From NCBI GenBank assembly GCA_902795555.1, contig CADBLV010000218.1, positions 1 to 38,712 on the forward strand: DNA of 38,712 nucleotides, given 5' to 3'. Shown here in pieces: positions 31,591-38,712 of this stretch; positions within the stretch are counted from its first letter, which is position 1; each line of letters begins with the position of its first letter. Position numbers and translations under genes: made by a program. The stretch is from an uncultured Eubacteriales bacterium. GTDB lineage: Bacteria > Bacillota_A > Clostridia > Christensenellales > Aristaeellaceae. Under the pieces are notes generated by a model, which did no database searches, had not been told where the DNA came from, and was given only the letters and a program-made list of their open reading frames with translations.

Positions 31591-32874
31591 ATGGAAAGGA
31601 TTGTTATCATCAATGGGGATGCTCATCCACAGGGCGCCACGACGAAAGCGCTGAACGAGATGGCGGGGATTTTTAATCAGGAAGGCATTGAAACATGCAT
31701 GATTCAAATCGGAGACCAGGCCATCCGGGGCTGTGCGGACTGCGGAGCCTGTAAGAAAAACGGCAGATGCGTCTTTACCGATGACCCGGTCAACACGGCT
31801 GTGGCCGAATTGGAATCGGCCGACGGACTGATCGTCGGCAGTCCGGTTTTCTTCCATTCTCCCAGCGGAACGGTTCTTTCCTTCCTGGACCGGCTTTTCC
31901 GCTGTGCCTCCTTTCCCATGGAAAGGAAAGTCGGCGCCTGCGTGGTGGCCAAATCAGAAGGCAGCCCCATCCCCGCCATTGATACGCTGAATCAGTACTT
32001 TGCGATCAGCGGGATGAAAAATGCCTGCGTATCATTCTGGGGGCAGGAGGAGAGCAGTCCGTCCGCCGAGGGGAAAGATCCGACGGAATCCTTCCGGGAG
32101 CTTGCGCAAAGGATGATCGGCATGATTCAGGCGCTGGGCAGCGGGGAGGAAGACGGGGAAACAGCGGAAATTGAAGATGATTATGAAACCACTTTCAGCG
32201 ACGGGGATTTTGAAAAACTGCGGAAGCGTCCGGTGACCGCGTTCATTCTTGATGCGGAGCAGCCTGTTTTCCCGGATCCGGAATACACCTCGGATGTCGG
32301 ACTGCTGGCCATCGGCGGGAAAGTCAACGTGGAATGGCTGGTTGCGGCATACAGCCGCGGCATTTTCCCATGGAGTGAAGAAGGCCTGCCCCTGATGTGG
32401 TTCGCCCCGGAGAGCAGGACTGTGATCTTTCCGTCAGAACTGCATATTTCCAAAAATATGGCGAAATTCATGCGAAATCATCAGGTCACGCTGGAGATCA
32501 ACCGGGATTTCGCGGACACGATGCATCGATGCCGATGCAAACGGGAAGGGACGGAAGATGGGACCTGGATCACAGACGATGTGGAAAAACTCTATCTGGA
32601 GCTTCACCGTGCGGGCTACGCATTCAGTGCGGAGTGTTTTGTGGACGGACAGCTGGCCGGCGGTTTATACAACGTGCGCATCAACAGATGTGTCATCGGA
32701 GAAAGCATGTTTTCCGATATGCCGAACGGATCCAAAATGGCGCTCGCCCTGCTCGTGCAGAGACCGGAATATCAGGATTGTATCTTTGATACACAGGTTC
32801 CTTCCGCTTTTCTTACAGCGATGGGGGCCAGACCCATCAGCTATGACGAATACAGGCAGTATCTGTGCCCTTGA
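31591..32874 (+). CDS. Fusion of an iron-sulfur flavoprotein (FMN reductase fold) and leucyl/phenylalanyl-tRNA-protein transferase
   Basis: This is one uninterrupted 427-residue frame. Residues 1-185 form a flavodoxin-like NADPH-FMN reductase/Isf domain: IVIINGDAHPQGATTKALNE, the cysteine set C48-C51-C54-C60 (CADCGACKKNGRC), and DGLIVGSPVFFHSPSGTVLS for FMN. An acidic linker (about 184-213) leads to an Aat domain (214-427): FPDPEYTSDVGLLAIGG, YSRGIFPWSEEGLPLMWF, GTWITDDVEKLYLELHRAGY, GESMFSDMPNGSKMAL and FDTQVPSAFLTAMGA. E371, D400 and Q402 match the E. coli residues I recall as E156, D186 and Q188. Aat normally moves Leu/Phe from tRNA to N-terminal Arg/Lys of proteins for ClpS/ClpAP. AGGGAG precedes ATG 31591. 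MATE and NRPS genes follow. Confidence 0.9.
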   Translation: MERIVIINGDAHPQGATTKALNEMAGIFNQEGIETCMIQIGDQAIRGCADCGACKKNGRCVFTDDPVNTAVAELESADGLIVGSPVFFHSPSGTVLSFLDRLFRCASFPMERKVGACVVAKSEGSPIPAIDTLNQYFAISGMKNACVSFWGQEESSPSAEGKDPTESFRELAQRMIGMIQALGSGEEDGETAEIEDDYETTFSDGDFEKLRKRPVTAFILDAEQPVFPDPEYTSDVGLLAIGGKVNVEWLVAAYSRGIFPWSEEGLPLMWFAPESRTVIFPSELHISKNMAKFMRNHQVTLEINRDFADTMHRCRCKREGTEDGTWITDDVEKLYLELHRAGYAFSAECFVDGQLAGGLYNVRINRCVIGESMFSDMPNGSKMALALLVQRPEYQDCIFDTQVPSAFLTAMGARPISYDEYRQYLCP

Positions 32875-32985
32875 ACAAAACCGGACGCTTTGACGGAAAC
32901 CGGGCGCCGATCCAGCCGGACAGATTTCCTGACGGAAACCCGGCGCCGATTCAGCCGGACAGACGCCCTGACGGAAACCGGGCGA
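32870..32985. repeat. 39-bp tandem repeats after the Aat-fusion gene
   Basis: Units GACGGAAACC(G/C)GGCGCC... start at 32892, 32931 and (partial) 32970, and a degenerate copy that includes the Aat stop (CTTGAACAAAACCGG) comes first. The 39-base period is a multiple of three and leaves an open frame (DGNRAPIQPDR repeated), but that frame runs into the MATE gene out of phase. Confidence 0.85.
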
Positions 32986-33015
32986 TGACCCTATATTTAC
33001 CCAAGGAGATACCAG

Positions 33016-34380
33016 ATGAAAAAGATCCAGTTGTCCGACCACTTCACGATTCCGCGGTTGTTGCTCTTTTCATTGCCCAGCATCGGGATGCAGATTGTGG
33101 ACAGCACCTATCAGGTGGCGGACGGGTATTTCATTTCCAACTTTGTGAATGAAACCGCTTTCGGCGCGGAAAACATGATCTACCCGCCGCTGCTGATCGT
33201 CATGAGCGTCGGACTGATGTTCGGCAGCGGGGCCAGCGCGCTTCTGTCCAGTGAAATGGGCAAGGGGAACACCGAGCGGGCGAACCGCCTTATGACGGCG
33301 CTGATGGGTGTTCTGGCGGTGCTGAGCCTGGTGTTGTCCGCCGCGCTGTTTTTCCTGATGCCCCAGGTAGCCCGCATGGTCGGCGCAAAAGGAGCCATGG
33401 TGGACTACTGCGTTCAGTACGGACGGATTCTGGCCGGATTCATGCCTTTCGCCATGTTATCCGCGGCTTTCCATCCCCTGCTGATCACCGCCGAGCGGCC
33501 CGGAATGGGGCTGGCGGTTTCCATTTCCAATGCGGTTGCCAATATTCTGCTGGACTGGCTCTTCTTATCCGCTTTTAAATGGGGGATTCGCGGAGCCGCG
33601 TTTGCGACTGGTCTGTCCTGGACCGTCAGCGCAGCCATTCCTTTCGTCTTTTTCATGAGGCACAGCGAAAAGCTGCATTTCACCCGCCCGCAGATGGATC
33701 TCAAAGCCCTGGGGCAAACCGTGTATAACGGGGCGTCTGAAATGGTGGATGCCGTTGCATATGCTGTGGTGGCCGTCATTTTCAACCGGCAGCTCATCCG
33801 ATATCTCGGGGATGCCGGCGTTGAAGCATATGCCGTGAGCGAATATGTGGGAGGTTTTTTCAACGCGGCGTTTTACGGTATCAGCATGAGCATTATTCCC
33901 GTGGTTGGATTCCATCTGGGGAAGGGCAACAAAAAGGAGCTCCACGAGCTGTGGCGCAAGGGAATGCTCCTGATGGCCTGCCTGGGCGCCGCCATTACGG
34001 GGATCTGCCTTCTCTCCGCCGAACCGATCGCGCGCCTCTTTGTCGGATATAACGAGAGCCTGACGGAGCTCGCGATTTATGCGATGCGGCGGGTTTGCCT
34101 GCATCTGCTGATGCTCGGCATCACGGTTTATGCCGGTTCCTATTTCACGGGGCTGAATCAGGGCACAGCCTCCCTCAGTATTGCCCTGACCAAAGGAATC
34201 ATCGGACCGCTGATCCTGGTCTGGATCCTGCCGCTCCTGATCGGCACGGACGGCCTGTGGTGGACCGCGCCCGGCGCGGAATTGCTGGGGGTTCTGGCCG
34301 CGATCATCTGCATTTCGTGGTGGCGGTGCAGCGGTGAAAAGAAACATCTGGGCGAAAAGCCCGAAGCGCAGAAAGCCTGA
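33016..34380 (+). CDS. MATE family efflux transporter
   Basis: This is a 454-residue membrane protein with about 12 hydrophobic helices and the MATE pattern. The first half has LLLFSLPSIGMQIVDSTYQV, then VADGYFISNFV and LMFGSGASALLSSEMGKGNTERANRL. The second half has EYVGGFFNAAFYGISMSIIPVVGFHLGKGNKKEL. The closest style is the DinF/NorM-like MATE group common in Clostridia. It would export a cationic or amphipathic compound using Na+ or H+. Placed between the Aat fusion and an NRPS, it is a natural candidate to export the NRPS product. AAGGAGAT precedes ATG 33016. Its last codons PEAQKA and stop are duplicated 10 bases downstream. Confidence 0.93.
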   Translation: MKKIQLSDHFTIPRLLLFSLPSIGMQIVDSTYQVADGYFISNFVNETAFGAENMIYPPLLIVMSVGLMFGSGASALLSSEMGKGNTERANRLMTALMGVLAVLSLVLSAALFFLMPQVARMVGAKGAMVDYCVQYGRILAGFMPFAMLSAAFHPLLITAERPGMGLAVSISNAVANILLDWLFLSAFKWGIRGAAFATGLSWTVSAAIPFVFFMRHSEKLHFTRPQMDLKALGQTVYNGASEMVDAVAYAVVAVIFNRQLIRYLGDAGVEAYAVSEYVGGFFNAAFYGISMSIIPVVGFHLGKGNKKELHELWRKGMLLMACLGAAITGICLLSAEPIARLFVGYNESLTELAIYAMRRVCLHLLMLGITVYAGSYFTGLNQGTASLSIALTKGIIGPLILVWILPLLIGTDGLWWTAPGAELLGVLAAIICISWWRCSGEKKHLGEKPEAQKA

Positions 34381-34411
34381 CGTTGAGAATCCCGAAGCGC
34401 AGAAAGCCTGA
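34360..34411. repeat. Perfect 21-bp direct repeat copying the MATE gene 3' end
   Basis: The 21 bases encoding PEAQKA and the TGA stop (34360-34380) recur exactly at 34391-34411 after a 10-base spacer (31-base period). Confidence 0.95.
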
Positions 34412-34443
34412 TGCCCAAATCAATGCAATCGGAGGTATGAGCC

Positions 34444-37400
34444 ATGGAAATGATCATTGATCTTTTTCTGAAACAGGTCAAAGAGCGACCGAAACAGCCG
34501 TCCGTGACGGATATGCGCGGAGCGTATACCTATGAAGAGCTGAACCGGCGCAGCGCACTGCTGGCCCGGAAACTGCTCGAAACCTGCAAACAGCTGGGAA
34601 CAGATATCGAAGCAGCCGTCAGCCGGGGTGAAAACGGCGCGCGAATCGCGGTGCTGCTTCCGAGAACCCGTGATTATCTGGTTGCGCTGCTGGCCGTGAT
34701 CCGTGCCGGCTGTGCCGTCGTGCCCTTGGACTCGGAATATCCGGCCGAGCGCATTGCGAACATTCAGACAGATTCGCAGTGCCTGCTGTTTGTGACGACC
34801 GAAGGGCTTTCGGAGAAGGCGGGAGACACGCCGAAGATCCTGATCGAAAGCATCGGGGAGAAGAAGGACGAGGCCTATGACCCCGCTCTCAACCTCTCGA
34901 AGCCGGATCTCGAGGGGCTGCTGGTTTATACTTCCGGTTCCACCGGAAAACCGAAGGGCGTTGTCCATCGGCAATCCGTGTTTTCACACTATTACATGCT
35001 GAACAGGCTGGCCGACCGGCCTCTGCCGCCGACCGATGTTCACTGCTGCATGGCCGGCTTCACCTTCATTGCCGCGCTGTATGACCTGGTCATCCCGATC
35101 ATGACAGGCGCGTCGACCTACATCGCGGACGAAAAGGAACGGCAGAGCGTGGATCTGCTCTGGTCCATCATCAAAAAGCGGCATGTGACCAGCATGTTCC
35201 TGCCGCCGAAGATGTTCATGGTGATGCGGGAGCTGTACGGACGGCTGCCGCTGCGGAATGTGGAGCTGGGTGGCGAAAAGGCCAATCCCAAATACGCGGA
35301 CGACGGCAATGTGTTCGAGGCGTATGGGTCCAGCGAGACGTTCTGCATGCTGTTCCAGCGGCTTCAGAAGGCAGACGAGCGCATGCTCGGAAAGCCCGCC
35401 GCGGGCTCACATATCTACCTCATCGACGATGACGGCAGCCTGATCAAAGAGCCCGGAAAGATGGGCGAGCTGTGCGTCGTCAGCCCCTGGATTGCCAACG
35501 GCTATAACAATCTGCCGGAGGAGACGGCGGCCCGGTTTACGGAATGCCCCTTTGAACCCGGACAGCGCATGTACAAAAGCGGAGATTATTTTACCTTTGA
35601 CGAAAAAGGAAATTACCTTTTCCGGGGTCGCAAGGACCGCATGGTCAAGCTCCGGGGCTATCGCGTGGAGCTGGGCGAGATCGAAAGCGTGCTGCGCGGA
35701 GTGGAGGGGGTTGAGGAAGCCGCCTGTGTCGCGATCAAGGTCAACGGCGGCGACAAGCTATGCTGCTACTATACCGGGGAGAAGATCGACGCCGGCAAAC
35801 TGAAGGCGCATGCCGCCGCCGCGCTTCCCTCCTATATGGTGCCGGATTACCTGGTGTGGATGGAAGCCCTGCCGCGGAATGAGCGGAATAAGGTCAACTA
35901 CCTGGCTCTTAAGGACATGGAGCCGCCGGCGGAGGAGGGGGCCTATGTTCCGCCGGAAACGGATGATGAGAAAACGATCTGCAAAGCCTTTGCCGCGGCG
36001 CTGGGACTGGATCGCGTCAGCATGACCGCCGATTTCTTCGAACTGGGCGGCACGTCTCTGACCGTGGCGATCCTGATTGCTGCGCTGACCGACCTGTACA
36101 GCGGTCTCTCCTTCCAGGATGTGGTCAAACATCCCACCCCGCGGGCTCTGGCGGATTTCCTGGCGGCCGGTCCTCAGAAACAGCAGGATCTGCTGGCGAT
36201 GGATCGGGATTTCTACCCGCTGACGAAGACGCAGATGGGCATCTATCTGGAGGCGCTCACCGGCGGAAACAGCGCTACCTATACCGTGCCCTTCCTCATC
36301 AAAACCGATCCGTCGGTGACGGCTGAGGCGCTGATTGCCGCAATCAAGGTTGTGATCTCCGCGCATCCGTCCATGAAATACATGATCCGCGACGGTGCGG
36401 ACAGGATTCCGCATATGTTCATGACGCCGGAGGCGGAGGTGGAGATCCCCGTCGTGGACGGCACGGCGGAGGGCCGACTGGATTTCATGGAGCGCTTTGT
36501 CCCTGTGGTGCCCATGATGAATCAGCTGCTGTTCCATTTCGCGGTCTACCGCACGCCGGAGTGCTGCTACCTGGCGGCGAAGACCCATCTGATCTTCCTG
36601 GACGGCACCTCCGTCAATCTGATGATTGCGGACCTGAACCGGGCGCTGTCCGGTCAGGCCCCGGAGCAGGAGACCTATACCATCCAGATTGCCGCCGTGC
36701 GGGAAGAGCAGATGATGCGCGACGGGTCCCATGAGGCGGCGAAGCTGTATCATGCCGAGCTGTTCAAAGCGATGGAGGACATTCCGTCGCTCATCGGCGA
36801 CAGGGAAGGCACGCTGACCCCGGGCGTCAGCGAAAACCTCCGGTTTGAACAGAACACGCTGACAGCGGAGCGCGTCAAAGCTTTCTGCGAGAAAAACCAG
36901 ATTACCGAGAGCAGCTTCTTTATGGGCGCGATGGCGCTCATGCTGGGGAAATACCTGAACAGCAGGCATGTCTCTTTCTCGACGGTCTACAACGGCCGCG
37001 CCCAGGCGGGCATGGAGAACACCATCGGCACGCTGATCAAGCGCATCCCCATCTACGGCAATCTTTCAAAGGATATGCCGGTCGGTGAATACCTGCGCGG
37101 CATCGGGCGGCAGGTGCTGGCCAACATGAGCCAGGATATCTATTCCTTCGATGAGGTGCTGAAGGACTGCCCCGTCAACGAAGAAGTGGAATTCATCTAT
37201 CAGGGCAGCCAGTTTACCGATCATCCGGATCAGTCGGAGAAGCTTGCCGAGGGTGACAAGTGGTTCATCGAACATTATCACACCGGCATGGTCACCGGTT
37301 GCTTCTCCATCCAGTTCTTCTCCACGGCGGGACTGTATAACATGACCATTGAATACCGCAACGAGCGGTTTTCGCCCGAGTGGGTGAAGCGCTTCGCCGA

Positions 37401-38712
37401 GGATCTGTTTACGATTGCCGAGGGCCTGCTGACCCGGGAGAACATCGGCGACATTGCCATGCTGACGGAAGCGGACAGGCAGGAGCTGGCGCGCTTTAAC
37501 GACACGGCGGTGGACATCGGCTTTACGCCGGTGCAGGAGCAGATTCGCTCCTGGGCGCGCAGGCAGCCCGACAAGCCCGCCGTGACCGCAGCCGGGGTGA
37601 CGCTGACATTCGGCGAGCTGGACAGGCTATCGGATCGCGTGGCCGCGGCGCTGCTCGGGCGCGGCCTGAAGCGGGAAGGCCTGGTGGGCATCCTGTTTGA
37701 GCGCGAGGTCTGGACCTATGTGGCGGAGATCGGCGTGCTGAAGGCAGGCGGGGCTTTTGTGCCCTTCATCCCGGACTATCCGGATGAGCGCATCGACTTC
37801 TGCATGGAGGACGGGCAGATCGCCTTCCTGCTGACCCAGGCGGCCATCCGCGACGCAAGGCCCGGTCTGGTCCGCGAGGGGCGGGAAGTGCTGCCGATCG
37901 AAGACCTGCTGGCTGAGGAAGCAGCCCTGCCTGAAATCGTGCCTTCGGAGAGGAACGAGCTTGCTTACTGCATCTATACCTCCGGCACCACCGGCCGCCC
38001 CAAGGGCGTGATGATCGAGCACGGCAACATTGCCAACTATGTGCATCGCAACGAGAAATCTTTGGAGATCATGCACTATGCCGCGCCCGGACAGGTCAAC
38101 CTGGCCCTGGCCTCGTTCTCCTTCGATGTCTCCGTGGTGGAGGCCTTCGTGCCGCTGTGCAACGGCAATTTCGTCGTGATTGCCACGGAGCAGGAGATTC
38201 ATACGCCGTCCGCGCTGGCTGAGCTGATCGAAAAGAACGGCGTCACCGGCATCACCTGCACGCCCACTTACCTCCTGAGCCTGCTGGATATCCCGGAAAC
38301 GCGGGAGGCCATTCGCCGGCTCACGTTCTTCGACATCGGCGCGGAGGCTTTCCCGGCCCAGCTGTATCACCGGCTGAGAGAGTTGCGGGACGACTCCGTG
38401 ATTCTGAATGTCTACGGACCCACGGAGGCGACCATGGGCTGCGCGGCGGAGGAGATGACAGGCTGTGAAACCGTGACGGTCGGACCGCCCATCGCCAATA
38501 CCGTTTTCTATGTTTCCGATCCCTTCGGGAACGAGCTCCCTGTGGGCAGAAGGGGTGAACTGGTCATCTGCGGAGCTCAGGTCGGGAGAGGGTATATCAA
38601 CCTGCCGGACAAGACCGCGGCGGCGTTCTTCACCTGGAACGGTATGCGGGCTTATCACAGCGGCGATCTGGCGACCTGGACGGAGGACGGGAAGATTCGC
38701 ATCTTCGGCCGG
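34444..38712 (+). CDS. Non-ribosomal peptide synthetase, A-PCP-C-A... (runs off the window)
   Basis: 1423 residues are seen with no stop. A1 (about 1-500) has VYTSGSTGKPKGVVH (161-175), EAYGSSETFC, DRMVKLRGYRVELGEIE and LPRNERNKVN. PCP1 has DFFELGGTSLTVAIL with the phosphopantetheine Ser538. A condensation domain (about 580-1010) has KTHLIFLDGTS (H715, L716, D720, G721), so the second, catalytic His of HHxxxDG is Leu. A2 (from about 1035) has IYTSGTTGRPKGVMIEHGN, FSFDVSVVEAF and NVYGPTEATMG. In A1 my hand alignment puts Ile where most amino-acid-activating domains have Asp235 (FTFIAALYD), so its substrate may not be an ordinary alpha-amino acid. The protein begins with A, as in an initiation module. 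CGGAGG precedes ATG 34444. Confidence 0.95.
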   Translation, partial: MEMIIDLFLKQVKERPKQPSVTDMRGAYTYEELNRRSALLARKLLETCKQLGTDIEAAVSRGENGARIAVLLPRTRDYLVALLAVIRAGCAVVPLDSEYPAERIANIQTDSQCLLFVTTEGLSEKAGDTPKILIESIGEKKDEAYDPALNLSKPDLEGLLVYTSGSTGKPKGVVHRQSVFSHYYMLNRLADRPLPPTDVHCCMAGFTFIAALYDLVIPIMTGASTYIADEKERQSVDLLWSIIKKRHVTSMFLPPKMFMVMRELYGRLPLRNVELGGEKANPKYADDGNVFEAYGSSETFCMLFQRLQKADERMLGKPAAGSHIYLIDDDGSLIKEPGKMGELCVVSPWIANGYNNLPEETAARFTECPFEPGQRMYKSGDYFTFDEKGNYLFRGRKDRMVKLRGYRVELGEIESVLRGVEGVEEAACVAIKVNGGDKLCCYYTGEKIDAGKLKAHAAAALPSYMVPDYLVWMEALPRNERNKVNYLALKDMEPPAEEGAYVPPETDDEKTICKAFAAALGLDRVSMTADFFELGGTSLTVAILIAALTDLYSGLSFQDVVKHPTPRALADFLAAGPQKQQDLLAMDRDFYPLTKTQMGIYLEALTGGNSATYTVPFLIKTDPSVTAEALIAAIKVVISAHPSMKYMIRDGADRIPHMFMTPEAEVEIPVVDGTAEGRLDFMERFVPVVPMMNQLLFHFAVYRTPECCYLAAKTHLIFLDGTSVNLMIADLNRALSGQAPEQETYTIQIAAVREEQMMRDGSHEAAKLYHAELFKAMEDIPSLIGDREGTLTPGVSENLRFEQNTLTAERVKAFCEKNQITESSFFMGAMALMLGKYLNSRHVSFSTVYNGRAQAGMENTIGTLIKRIPIYGNLSKDMPVGEYLRGIGRQVLANMSQDIYSFDEVLKDCPVNEEVEFIYQGSQFTDHPDQSEKLAEGDKWFIEHYHTGMVTGCFSIQFFSTAGLYNMTIEYRNERFSPEWVKRFAEDLFTIAEGLLTRENIGDIAMLTEADRQELARFNDTAVDIGFTPVQEQIRSWARRQPDKPAVTAAGVTLTFGELDRLSDRVAAALLGRGLKREGLVGILFEREVWTYVAEIGVLKAGGAFVPFIPDYPDERIDFCMEDGQIAFLLTQAAIRDARPGLVREGREVLPIEDLLAEEAALPEIVPSERNELAYCIYTSGTTGRPKGVMIEHGNIANYVHRNEKSLEIMHYAAPGQVNLALASFSFDVSVVEAFVPLCNGNFVVIATEQEIHTPSALAELIEKNGVTGITCTPTYLLSLLDIPETREAIRRLTFFDIGAEAFPAQLYHRLRELRDDSVILNVYGPTEATMGCAAEEMTGCETVTVGPPIANTVFYVSDPFGNELPVGRRGELVICGAQVGRGYINLPDKTAAAFFTWNGMRAYHSGDLATWTEDGKIRIFGR

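Noticed and set aside
32865..33152. A 95-codon frame with 13-residue repeats between the Aat fusion and MATE genes
   Set aside because: It starts inside the Aat end, overlaps the MATE gene out of frame and has no ribosome binding site. The repeats are explained by intergenic duplication.

Overview
The window is about 38.7 kb of chromosomal sequence, GC-rich (my estimate is mid-to-high 50s %). It most likely comes from an anaerobic Clostridia-type Firmicute. The evidence is the SepF/DivIVA division cluster, a Bacillus-type PurR, RecD2 without RecBC, strong AGGAGG ribosome binding sites, frequent TTG/GTG starts, and TTGACA-N17-TATAAT promoters, often with an extended -10 TG. The proline/threonine-rich surface proteins would suit gut or rumen Clostridia, but I cannot name a genus. 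I saw no rRNA, tRNA, CRISPR array, IS element or phage gene.

Layout. 1-2281: the end of a sugar-type ABC transporter operon (solute-binding protein tail and two permeases). 2376-5320 (minus): recD2-comF, transcribed divergently from a secreted peptidoglycan-binding, stalk-like protein (5445-6839). 6957-8170: an HPr-like protein and PurR. 8350-11970: a division cluster of HlyD-like protein, YggS, SepF and DivIVA. 12020-12916: an E2/CAT-fold acyltransferase-like protein, convergent with a very large membrane-anchored beta-propeller protein (13008-16352, minus). 16516-19042: a PflX-like radical SAM protein and glycerol kinase, convergent with pgsA (19223-19798, minus). 19905-23997: an RNase PH/XTPase fusion, a HerA-like ATPase, a protein that may carry its detached tail, and MscL with a zinc ribbon. 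24172-27106: an HD-GYP signalling protein and TrmB. 27270-30234: a polar amino-acid ABC transporter. 30343-31299 (minus): a VanY-type carboxypeptidase.

The end of the window (31591-38712) is the most unusual part. One promoter with a 16-bp palindrome over its -10 appears to drive three co-directional genes. The first fuses an iron-sulfur flavoprotein to a leucyl/phenylalanyl-tRNA-protein transferase (Aat). The second is a MATE exporter. The third is a non-ribosomal peptide synthetase that runs off the window (A-PCP-C-A...). Its first A domain appears to lack the Asp that binds alpha-amino groups, and its C domain reads HL instead of HH in the catalytic motif. I propose a peptide biosynthetic cluster in which the Aat-like domain may supply an aminoacyl-tRNA-dependent step. 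That proposal is inference; the domain calls are not.

A second recurring theme is short tandem duplications around gene ends (2276-2391, 19032-19168, 32870-32985, 34360-34411), most of which copy a stop codon and the last codons of a gene. A further triplication repeats a -35 box upstream of the VanY gene. Both ABC operons also have strong stem-loops between the binding-protein gene and the permease gene, as expected where the binding protein is made in excess.
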